From NCBI GenBank assembly GCA_011051475.1, contig DRLE01000251.1, forward strand, positions 1 to 26,650: 26,650 nt of DNA, in the 5' to 3' direction. Position 1 is the stretch's first letter. The number at the start of each line of letters is the position of its first letter. This DNA is from Gammaproteobacteria bacterium (GTDB lineage Bacteria > Pseudomonadota > Gammaproteobacteria > SZUA-229). Below are positions 8,117 through 14,403 of the stretch, piece by piece. Both the position numbers and the translations under genes were made by a program. The notes under the pieces were generated by a model. It ran no database searches and was not told the DNA's origin. It was given only the letters and a program-made list of their open reading frames with translations.

Positions 8117-8167
8117 CCTACTGTTTTACTCAGGTATTATCCAGCTTAAGGTTTCCAGGTACACTTT

Positions 8168-8554
8168 ATGGCCGCCCGTTATCAGTTGAAAGTGGTGACA
8201 GAATTCGCCTCGGCACATACGCTACGGGACTATCCCGGCGCCTGCAGTCGCATGCATGGCCATAACTGGAAAGTGGAACTCGAGGCCGTCGCCAGCCAGC
8301 TGAATGAGGTCGGCATGGCCATCGATTTCAAGCAGATGAAGCAGGCCGCCAACGAAGTCGGCGACCAGCTCGATCACCGCTACCTGAACGAACTTGAGCC
8401 GTTTAAACACGTAAACCCGACCGCGGAAAACATTGCTGCCTGGATGTACCGTGAAATTTCTGCCCGTATAAACAGTGATACCGTCAAAGTGACTGCACTT
8501 ACCTTATGGGAAACCGAGCGCGCCTGCGTTCGCTACAGTGAAGAGAATGAATGA
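8168..8554 (+). CDS. queD: 6-carboxy-5,6,7,8-tetrahydropterin synthase
   Basis: A 128-residue QueD/PTPS-family enzyme, which converts 7,8-dihydroneopterin triphosphate to 6-carboxytetrahydropterin in the route to preQ0 and queuosine-modified tRNA. Zinc ligands are His17 (FASAH), His30 and His32 (MHGHNW), with the catalytic cysteine at Cys26. LDHRYLNE, PTAENIA and the ETERACVRY terminus match the family. The start at 8168 gives a typical N-terminus; an upstream frame beginning near 8050 is non-homologous and overlaps the repeat and promoter. It overlaps folE2 by 4 bp (ATGA), so the two are coupled. A folate-type pyruvoyltetrahydropterin synthase is less likely given the CxxxHGH arrangement. 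Confidence 0.92.
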   Translation: MAARYQLKVVTEFASAHTLRDYPGACSRMHGHNWKVELEAVASQLNEVGMAIDFKQMKQAANEVGDQLDHRYLNELEPFKHVNPTAENIAAWMYREISARINSDTVKVTALTLWETERACVRYSEENE

Positions 8555-9366
8555 TGAGTGAAGTCATTAATAAAACCGAACGCAAAACCTCCAGCCTGCC
8601 CGATGTGCAGAACACGGCCGATACCCGCGCCATTGCCATTAACAAGGTGGGCATCAAGGATATCTATCATCCGGTACAGGTAAAGGACCGCACCGGCATG
8701 ATTCAGCACACCATTGCCAATTTCAATATGTACGTGGACCTGCCGCATAATTTCAAGGGCACGCACATGTCGCGTTTCGTGGAAATTCTCAATAACCACG
8801 AGTGGGAAATCACGGTCGAATCTTTCAAGACCATGCTCACCGAAATGACCAATCTGCTCGATGCCGAATGCGGTCATATCGAGATGAGCTTCAAGTTCTT
8901 TATCAACAAGACCGCGCCGGCCTCCGGCGTGAAAAGCCTGCTGGATTACGATGTCACCTTTGTCGGTGAACGCAGCGCGAACAAAAACAGGATCTATATC
9001 AAGGTGGTGGTGCCGGTAACCAGCCTCTGCCCCTGCTCGAAGAAAATCTCCGAGCGCGGCGCGCATAACCAGCGCTCACACGTTACCGTCGATGTGGAAA
9101 CCGAAGACTTTATCTGGATCGAAGAGATTATCGACATTGTCGAATCGCAGGCGTCCTGTGAACTCTACGGCCTGCTCAAGCGCCCGGACGAAAAGATCGT
9201 GACCGAGCGCGCCTACGACAATCCCAAGTTCGTCGAAGACATGGTGAGGGATATCGCCCATCAGCTCAATATCGACGGTCGCATTATGTCCTATACCGTG
9301 GAATCGGAGAACTTCGAGTCCATCCACAACCACTCGGCCTACGCCCTGATCAAGCATAACCGCTAG
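8551..9366 (+). CDS. folE2: GTP cyclohydrolase IB (FolE2)
   Basis: A 271-residue FolE2 (COG1469), the cyclohydrolase that makes 7,8-dihydroneopterin triphosphate from GTP and is unrelated in sequence to zinc-dependent FolE. The catalytic cysteine is Cys160 in SLCPCSK, and His72 in GTHMSRF, CELYGLLKRPDEK and the C-terminal NHSAYA segment are conserved. Translation can begin at ATG 8551 or 8554; the first overlaps the queD stop. Pairing with queD makes metabolic sense because its product is the QueD substrate and also feeds folate synthesis. In many bacteria FolE2 is a Zur-controlled backup for FolE; no Zur-like site was seen before this operon. Confidence 0.95.
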   Translation: MMSEVINKTERKTSSLPDVQNTADTRAIAINKVGIKDIYHPVQVKDRTGMIQHTIANFNMYVDLPHNFKGTHMSRFVEILNNHEWEITVESFKTMLTEMTNLLDAECGHIEMSFKFFINKTAPASGVKSLLDYDVTFVGERSANKNRIYIKVVVPVTSLCPCSKKISERGAHNQRSHVTVDVETEDFIWIEEIIDIVESQASCELYGLLKRPDEKIVTERAYDNPKFVEDMVRDIAHQLNIDGRIMSYTVESENFESIHNHSAYALIKHNR

Positions 9367-9458
9367 GGCCTGTTTGCGGCCTGCCTGCCGTGAGCGGTTG
9401 GCCAAAAACAAACGGCAATTGATGCAAATCAGGCACAGCTACCGACATCTGCAATACA

Positions 9459-9872
9459 ATGGCCGGCATGTTGAAAAGTCTTAAAGCCATTCTTGCCGGC
9501 TTTCTGTTTATCGTTATTGTTGTTCTCGTTATGCAGCTGGCCTATATCTTCCTTGCCGTCGGCTATAACAGCCTGGCCAGCAGCTACCCGGTGCTGAATA
9601 ATATCAGCGGCTGGTTCAAATATCTGATAGGGATTCCCGTATTGGTGCTTGTTATCTTCGCAGGCGCCTATATCAGCGCAGCACTGTCGCCGAAACGACC
9701 CGTTGTACATGCGCTACTTGTGGCTCTGATGAGTGCGGCAGCCATGATCGTGCCGACACTGGAGGAGTCCCGTCTGACAACCACGGGCATCGTGGTACTG
9801 ATTCTGATAACGCTGGCCGGGGCGGCCGGCGGCCTTTACTGGCAGAAGAGCAAACCGGCCGACCCGGCCTGA
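9459..9872 (+). CDS. Small four-helix membrane protein, unknown function
   Basis: A 137-residue hydrophobic protein with four predicted membrane helices (about residues 9-35, 54-74, 83-102 and 106-128) and a short polar tail. I do not recognise a family and no catalytic motif is visible. Alternative ATGs lie at 9459 and 9468; neither has a clear Shine-Dalgarno sequence, and a TACAAT hexamer (9455-9460) just upstream hints at a very short leader. It lies 92 bp after folE2 and faces bamC, with only 18 bp between the two stops and no obvious terminator in that gap. Its reality rests on a long open frame and strongly membrane-like composition. Confidence 0.7.
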   Translation: MAGMLKSLKAILAGFLFIVIVVLVMQLAYIFLAVGYNSLASSYPVLNNISGWFKYLIGIPVLVLVIFAGAYISAALSPKRPVVHALLVALMSAAAMIVPTLEESRLTTTGIVVLILITLAGAAGGLYWQKSKPADPA

Positions 9873-9890
9873 CAGGGCCGAACTGGTCTG

Positions 9891-10970
9891 TTATTCTGTT
9901 ACGCCTTCAAGCGCCCGTGCCAGGGCATCACGAATCTGCTCGATAACGTCCTTATCGGGCCTGCTGTTTTCATCACTCAGCCGGATTTTCACTTCTTCGC
10001 CTTCGTCCGTAAAGTGCAGCTTGTACAACATTTCATTTGATTCTGTCCCGGCTTCCCTGAACAGCTTCATGATCCACTGGTTGCGCACCACTTCATCACC
10101 CTCGATACGCATGTCCTTTTCAGAAGGCTTGAGTATCTTGAAGCTGATAACGCTTTGCTCGGGTTTTGCCTCCACATCGTCGGCGCCCAGGCGATCCAGC
10201 GCACGCACGGCCCGACGCCAGACAAAACCCATGTCACCGCGCATGGTCATCACCGATTCATCACGGTTATCCTTCTGCACCAGTGATGCATAGGGCTGGT
10301 AACTGCTGGCAATGGCCTTGCGCTGCTCCTCGCTAAAGCCGGCGAACAGGGCCATACGACCGATAATTTCCCGCTCGGCCTCGACATCACCCGGCAGGGT
10401 CACCCAGACATAACCGTCGTCGGCCGGTTCGCGTTCTATCCGGCTGTGGTGGAAGAACACCCGGGTTTTTCCCGTATCGGTGCGCTCAAGACGCACACGA
10501 AAACGGTCTTTCTGATCCGGCTCGGAGGAACTGAACAATGCGCGCAGCCAGCCTTTCTCGGGCTGCAGACGGGTCGTCCACTCGGTTTCCATAAAGCCCA
10601 GCAGGGGACGCTCCTGGCTCAGGGCAATGCCTTCCTGTTTCCAGAATTTTTTCAGTTCTTCCCAGACATTATCAGGCGTATTATCGATTTCAATCCAGCT
10701 GTCGCCGGCATAGTTCACGACGCGGGCATTTTTGAATTTCGGTGAAACAATGGTTTCCAGCTTGTTATTGTCACGAAAGCGCTGCAACGCTTCTTCGGTG
10801 GGCTTGGGCACGCGCAGCTGCTCACCGGTATCCGGCTCGGTCAGATCCGGCGGCACCTCCAGGTTCTTGTAATACTCTGCGCCCTGGTACACCGGACGCT
10901 TGTTGCCGCCGCAGGCAGTCACGCTCAGCGCAATGACGAGCACCGCCAGAATTTGTCTATTCAACTTCAT
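9891..10970 (-). CDS. bamC: Outer membrane assembly lipoprotein BamC
   Basis: A 359-residue lipoprotein of the BAM complex, which folds beta-barrel proteins into the outer membrane. The signal peptide ends in a lipobox VTAC with the lipidated Cys20. An unstructured segment follows (YYKNLEVPPDLTEP, the part that contacts BamD in E. coli), then two helix-grip domains. The start at 10970 is preferred because it opens directly on the signal peptide and has GGAG about 10 bases upstream; a start at 11018 would add 16 unsuitable residues. It follows dapA by 37 bp on the same strand, as in E. coli dapA-bamC (nlpB), so one transcript is likely. Confidence 0.93.
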   Translation of the reverse strand: MKLNRQILAVLVIALSVTACGGNKRPVYQGAEYYKNLEVPPDLTEPDTGEQLRVPKPTEEALQRFRDNNKLETIVSPKFKNARVVNYAGDSWIEIDNTPDNVWEELKKFWKQEGIALSQERPLLGFMETEWTTRLQPEKGWLRALFSSSEPDQKDRFRVRLERTDTGKTRVFFHHSRIEREPADDGYVWVTLPGDVEAEREIIGRMALFAGFSEEQRKAIASSYQPYASLVQKDNRDESVMTMRGDMGFVWRRAVRALDRLGADDVEAKPEQSVISFKILKPSEKDMRIEGDEVVRNQWIMKLFREAGTESNEMLYKLHFTDEGEEVKIRLSDENSRPDKDVIEQIRDALARALEGVTE

Positions 10971-11007
10971 TAAAACATTCACTCCGAAAAAACAGGCGGA
11001 ACGCCCG

Positions 11008-11895
11008 CTACAGGACACCGGCCTGCGTCATGGCCTCGCGCAGACTCTGGTGATACTGCTCAGCCAGCGGAACCAGCGGCAGGCGGATACCCGGCGGAAT
11101 CAGGCCCATTTCCGCCAGTGCCCATTTGACCGGAATCGGATTGGCCTCGAGAAACAGCTTTTCGTGCAGGGCGGTCAGCGGCGCATTCAGGCTTTCGGCC
11201 TGTGCACGATCACCGTTCAGAGCTGCCTCGCACATCGCCGCCATGGCTTTGGGCGCAATATTGGTGGTCACGGAAATTACGCCATGGCCGCCGCGCAGCA
11301 TAAACTCGGTACCGGTGGCGTCATCGCCACTGTAGAGTTCGAAGCCGCTGTCGCCCAGAAGTTCCTGTGTCTGCGCCAGGCGCTCAAGGTCTCCGGTGGC
11401 ATCCTTGAGTCCGATAATATTGTCGACTTCCGACAGACGTTTTACCGTCTCGGGCAGCATATCAACCGCGGTGCGGCCGGGCACATTATAGAGAATCTGG
11501 GGAATCGCCACGCTTTCGGCGATTTTTTTATGGTGCTGGTACAGACCTTCCTGCGGCGGCTTGTTGTAGTAGGGAGAAACCAGCAGGCAGGCATCGGCAC
11601 CGCCCTGCTGGGCACAACGGGTCAGCTCGATGGCCTCGGAGGTCGAATTGGCGCCGGTACCGGCGATAACCGGAATTCGCCCGGCAACCATTTCCACGGT
11701 GCGCGCCATTACCTCGCAATGTTCATCCATATCCAGGGTGGCGGACTCACCGGTGGTCCCCATGGAAACGATGGCGGAAGTATTGTTTTCAATATGAAAT
11801 TCCACCAGAGCGGCCAGACTTTCGAAGTCGACATCGCCGTCTTCGTGCATCGGCGTAACCAGCGCCACCATGCTGCCTCGAAACATCACACTCAT
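11008..11895 (-). CDS. dapA: 4-hydroxy-tetrahydrodipicolinate synthase
   Basis: A 295-residue DapA, which condenses pyruvate with aspartate semialdehyde in the first committed step of lysine and diaminopimelate synthesis. The Schiff-base lysine is Lys164 (GLKDATGD). The proton-relay residues Thr48 (GTTGES), Tyr110 and Tyr136 (YNVPGRT) are all present, each displaced by three or four positions from E. coli numbering. It heads the dapA-bamC pair. The 5' leader contains an inverted repeat followed by a T-run on the coding strand, described separately. A Shine-Dalgarno-like CAGG lies just before the start. Confidence 0.96.
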   Translation of the reverse strand: MSVMFRGSMVALVTPMHEDGDVDFESLAALVEFHIENNTSAIVSMGTTGESATLDMDEHCEVMARTVEMVAGRIPVIAGTGANSTSEAIELTRCAQQGGADACLLVSPYYNKPPQEGLYQHHKKIAESVAIPQILYNVPGRTAVDMLPETVKRLSEVDNIIGLKDATGDLERLAQTQELLGDSGFELYSGDDATGTEFMLRGGHGVISVTTNIAPKAMAAMCEAALNGDRAQAESLNAPLTALHEKLFLEANPIPVKWALAEMGLIPPGIRLPLVPLAEQYHQSLREAMTQAGVL

Positions 11896-11910
11896 ACCTG
11901 TTTACCCTGA

Positions 11911-11947
11911 AAAAATAAGGCGCACAGTTAAGCAATATTCGCGCCTT
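11911..11947 (-). promoter_or_regulatory. Hairpin plus T-run in the dapA leader
   Basis: On the minus strand, AAGGCGC (11947-11941) pairs with GCGCCTT (11923-11917) across a 17-base loop and is followed by ATTTTTT (11917-11911 region), 16 bp before the dapA ATG. This is the shape of an intrinsic terminator inside a leader. It matters only if transcription starts upstream of 11947; a start within the loop is also possible. Confidence 0.35.
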
Positions 11948-12041
11948 TTATCAATCTGTTTATTCACCTGCCGGGGTATCGGCAAGAAAGAAAATCTACC
12001 GGCAGAATCGGCCTAAAACCGGCCCAAAATCGGCATTTACA

Positions 12042-12069
12042 TTGGTATTCTTCAATCTCTTGCTATACT
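12042..12069 (+). promoter_or_regulatory. Promoter of the PilZ gene
   Basis: TTGGTA (12042-12047) and TATACT (12064-12069) are 16 bases apart, and the -10 is extended by TGC. Transcription should start near 12076, about 64 bases before the chosen ATG at 12140 and only 7 before an alternative ATG at 12083. Confidence 0.55.
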
Positions 12070-12139
12070 CGACAGGTATAAAATGTTGTTCTGCAGTGAA
12101 TTTTACCTCGCGGGACGCCAACTGGATACCAAATTGAAT

Positions 12140-12499
12140 ATGAATCAACAGTCCGAACGCCGCAGTTACAGCCGAATTCCCTTTACCGCTGAAATCCTGA
12201 TGCAGTGCGGTGATGCGGAATGGAGCTGCAACCTGCTGGATATTTCTCTCAAGGGCATGCTGGTGGAACCTCCTGAAGACCTTGATATCGATACAAACAA
12301 TCCCTGTGGCATGGCGCTGTTTCTCGGTGAAGATATTTCGATTCATGCGCGTGTTCGCATCAAGCACTCCAGCGGTGGCAACTGGGGTCTGCAATGGCTG
12401 CAGATCGACGTCACCAGCCTGCAGCACCTGCGCCGCCTGATCGAACTCAATACCAGCAACCCCTCCCTGCTGACACGCGAACTGTCCGAGCTGGGATAA
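12140..12499 (+). CDS. Single-domain PilZ protein, likely c-di-GMP binding
   Basis: A 119-residue stand-alone PilZ domain. Both c-di-GMP contact motifs are visible: RxxxR at Arg8-Arg12 (ERRSYSR) and [D/N]xSxxG at Asp34-Gly39 (DISLKG). Such proteins bind cyclic di-GMP in the cytosol and act on motility, pilus or envelope targets; no target is suggested by the neighbours. ATG 12140 is chosen because PilZ proteins usually begin a few residues before the RxxxR motif. An in-frame ATG at 12083 would add 19 residues and is possible because it falls just after the predicted transcription start. A terminator follows at 12569. It lies between dapA and gcvR, which are direct neighbours in E. coli. Confidence 0.87.
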   Translation: MNQQSERRSYSRIPFTAEILMQCGDAEWSCNLLDISLKGMLVEPPEDLDIDTNNPCGMALFLGEDISIHARVRIKHSSGGNWGLQWLQIDVTSLQHLRRLIELNTSNPSLLTRELSELG

Positions 12500-12568
12500 A
12501 CACCGCAGTTGGCAGTCACTCCCGCCTCGGTGCATTACGCCTGAGCCTGGACCACACCCGCTTATTCC

Positions 12569-12588
12569 CCCTGTAATCAGGGCTTTTT
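12569..12588 (+). terminator. Intrinsic terminator after the PilZ gene
   Basis: CCCTG (12569-12573) and CAGGG (12578-12582) form a short stem with a TAAT loop, followed by CTTTTT. It separates the PilZ transcript from gcvR. Confidence 0.65.
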
Positions 12589-12648
12589 GTTACCTCCGTT
12601 TTTGTTTACACTGTGCGCCTTGAATAATCACGCGACGGCGGCAATCCA

Positions 12649-13173
12649 ATGACCACAAAACTTGTTATTTCGGCACTGGGCGCCGACCGCCCCGGTATTG
12701 TCGACGAGCTCAGCAATATTCTCTACCGGCACCGGCTGAATATCGAAGACAGCCGCATGACCGTGCTCGGTGGTGAGTTCGCCATCTTGCTGCTGGTCAG
12801 CGGTGAACCCGAAGATATCAGCCTGTTCCAGTCAATGCTTGATGAGGTCGGGCAGAGCCTGCAGATGCAGCTGATCGCCAAGACCACCACCGAAGGCCGC
12901 GGCGATGAAAAGGCCATCCCCTACGAGGTCGAAGTGGCCGCACTGGACAATCCGGGTATTGTCTACAATATCGCCCGCTTTTTCTCCGGCCGCGATATCA
13001 ATATCGTCAACTGTCAGACCGAACGTTATGCTGCGCCGCATACCGGCTCGCCCATGTTCGCCCTGCACATGACCATCGGTATACCGGCCGATATCAATAT
13101 CGCGCAGCTGCGTGATGAATTTACCCGAACCTGCGACGAGCTCAATCTCGACGCGGAAATGAAAAACCTGTAA
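12649..13173 (+). CDS. gcvR: Glycine cleavage system regulator-like ACT protein (GcvR family)
   Basis: A 174-residue protein with two tandem ACT domains (about residues 4-80 and 93-170) and no DNA-binding domain. The N-terminal LVISALGADRPGIVDELS and the second-domain LDNPGIVYNIARFF are standard ACT ligand-site segments. In E. coli, GcvR binds glycine and antagonises the activator GcvA. Here the call rests on the domain pair, on length, and on position directly before bcp and divergent from dapA-bamC, exactly the E. coli order. No gcvA or gcv operon lies in the window. GGCGG precedes the ATG at a suitable distance, and bcp begins 22 bp after the stop. Confidence 0.85.
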   Translation: MTTKLVISALGADRPGIVDELSNILYRHRLNIEDSRMTVLGGEFAILLLVSGEPEDISLFQSMLDEVGQSLQMQLIAKTTTEGRGDEKAIPYEVEVAALDNPGIVYNIARFFSGRDINIVNCQTERYAAPHTGSPMFALHMTIGIPADINIAQLRDEFTRTCDELNLDAEMKNL

Positions 13174-13195
13174 CCCGAACCGGAAAGGCAAACAC

Positions 13196-13675
13196 ATGGT
13201 AAGCATCGGAAAAAAAGTCAAAAACTTCACCCGCCCCGCCACCGGCGGCAAGGATATCAGTCTGAAAGACCTGGCCGGCAAGAACGTCGTGCTTTATTTC
13301 TACCCCAAGGACAGCACCCCCGGCTGCACCACCGAAGCGCAGGATTTTCGCGATGCCAAGGGCAGGTTCACCCGGCAGAACACGGTGATCCTCGGGGTGT
13401 CGCGTGACAGCATCAAAAGCCATGAAAATTTCAAGGCCAAACAGAAACTCAATTTCGATCTGCTCAGCGACGAGGACGAATCCCTGTGCAAACAGTTCGA
13501 CGTGATCAAGCTGAAAAAGAACTATGGCCGTGAATACATGGGCATCGAGCGCAGCACCTTTCTGATTGACGACAAAGGCATTCTGCGTCAGGAATGGCGA
13601 GGCGTGAAGGTCAAGGGGCATGTCGAGGAAGTGCTGGAGGCCTGCAAGGCGCTGAACAAGGCTGCCAAAGCCTGA
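13196..13675 (+). CDS. bcp: Thioredoxin-dependent thiol peroxidase (Bcp/PrxQ)
   Basis: A 159-residue peroxiredoxin Q that reduces hydrogen and organic peroxides in the cytosol. The peroxidatic cysteine is Cys44 in TPGCTTEA. The resolving cysteine five residues later, present in E. coli Bcp, is replaced by Gln49. The remaining cysteines are Cys98 (DESLCKQFDV) and one near the C-terminus, so it is probably a one-cysteine type or uses a distant partner. The rest of the fold (FYPKDSTPG, LGVSRDS, GIERSTFLID) is intact. AAGG upstream supports the ATG. It forms an operon with gcvR. Four CCTGAAAA-type repeats run from the last codon into the following gap. Confidence 0.95.
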   Translation: MVSIGKKVKNFTRPATGGKDISLKDLAGKNVVLYFYPKDSTPGCTTEAQDFRDAKGRFTRQNTVILGVSRDSIKSHENFKAKQKLNFDLLSDEDESLCKQFDVIKLKKNYGREYMGIERSTFLIDDKGILRQEWRGVKVKGHVEEVLEACKALNKAAKA

Positions 13676-13729
13676 AAACAACCTGAAAAGCAGCCTGAAA
13701 ATCCACCTGAACCCGCAAGAACGCAGCCG

Positions 13730-14374
13730 TTGAACCCGTCCGCCCATAGCCACCCGCCCGAGTCTCGCGGTCTGTTGTGGCCGGCACTGTGGGCGCTGCT
13801 GTTTCTGCTGGTTTTTATCTGGTCGGGTATCAATCCCAAAGACCGGATAACCTGGATGCTGGAGGTGGCGCCGGCGGTCGCCGCCTTTATTATCCTTGCG
13901 GCCACCCGCAAAACCTTTCCCCTCACCCCGCTGGTTTATGTCCTGCTGTTACTGCACTGCTGGATACTGATGGTCGGCGGGCACTACACCTACGCCGAGG
14001 TGCCGCTGTTCGATACCATCCGGGAGATGTTCAACCAGTCGCGCAATAACTTCGACAAGCTGGGCCATTTCGCCCAGGGCTTTGTACCGGCGCTGGTCTG
14101 CCGCGAGGTCATTATCCGTTATCGCCTAGTCAATGGCCGTTTTTTTACCCAGTTTTTCTCGCTCTGCTTTGCCCTGGCTGTCAGCGCCTTTTATGAACTG
14201 ATAGAATGGTGGGTCGCCTTAATCAGCGAACAGGCGGCAGAGGCCTTTCTCGGTACCCAGGGTTATATCTGGGACACCCAGTCCGATATGGGCTGGGCCC
14301 TGATCGGTGCCCTCATCGCCCTTGTTTTTATCAGCCCCTGGCACGACCGGCAGATCCGGAAAATGCAGGCATAA
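13730..14374 (+). CDS. YjdF/DUF2238-family inner-membrane protein
   Basis: A 214-residue membrane protein with five or six hydrophobic segments. Family hallmarks are HYTYAEVPLFD, NNFDKLGHFAQGFVPA, YELIEWW and FLGTQGYIWDTQSDM, which match the YjdF (DUF2238) family of unknown function. The clustered His, Asp and Glu residues beside membrane helices suggest a metal- or substrate-binding site, but that is inference. The start is TTG at 13730; no in-frame ATG precedes the first helix. It is 54 bp after bcp and 29 bp before ycaO, so it could be carried on either transcript. The binding site before the TTG is weak. Confidence 0.85.
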   Translation: MNPSAHSHPPESRGLLWPALWALLFLLVFIWSGINPKDRITWMLEVAPAVAAFIILAATRKTFPLTPLVYVLLLLHCWILMVGGHYTYAEVPLFDTIREMFNQSRNNFDKLGHFAQGFVPALVCREVIIRYRLVNGRFFTQFFSLCFALAVSAFYELIEWWVALISEQAAEAFLGTQGYIWDTQSDMGWALIGALIALVFISPWHDRQIRKMQA

Positions 14375-14403
14375 CCCCGACATAACATCGAAAACCGAAC
14401 ATC

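Noticed and set aside
8117..8167. preQ1 or folate riboswitch before queD
   Set aside because: The leader is about 45 bases and shows neither the preQ1 hairpin with its A-rich tail nor another known aptamer pattern.
9367..9458. Terminator after folE2
   Set aside because: GGCC-containing palindromes can pair weakly but are followed by AAAAAC, not a T-run; no convincing terminator or other feature is present.
11967..12035. Short palindromes and ATCGGC repeats before the PilZ promoter
   Set aside because: TGCCG-N6-CGGCA and the repeated ATCGGC/ACCGGC words are short and irregular; they may be remnants of a REP-like unit but cannot be separated from chance.
11896..12139. Lysine riboswitch before dapA
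   Set aside because: The gap is 244 bp shared with the PilZ promoter, with no room for and no sign of the five-helix lysine aptamer; only a simple hairpin is seen.
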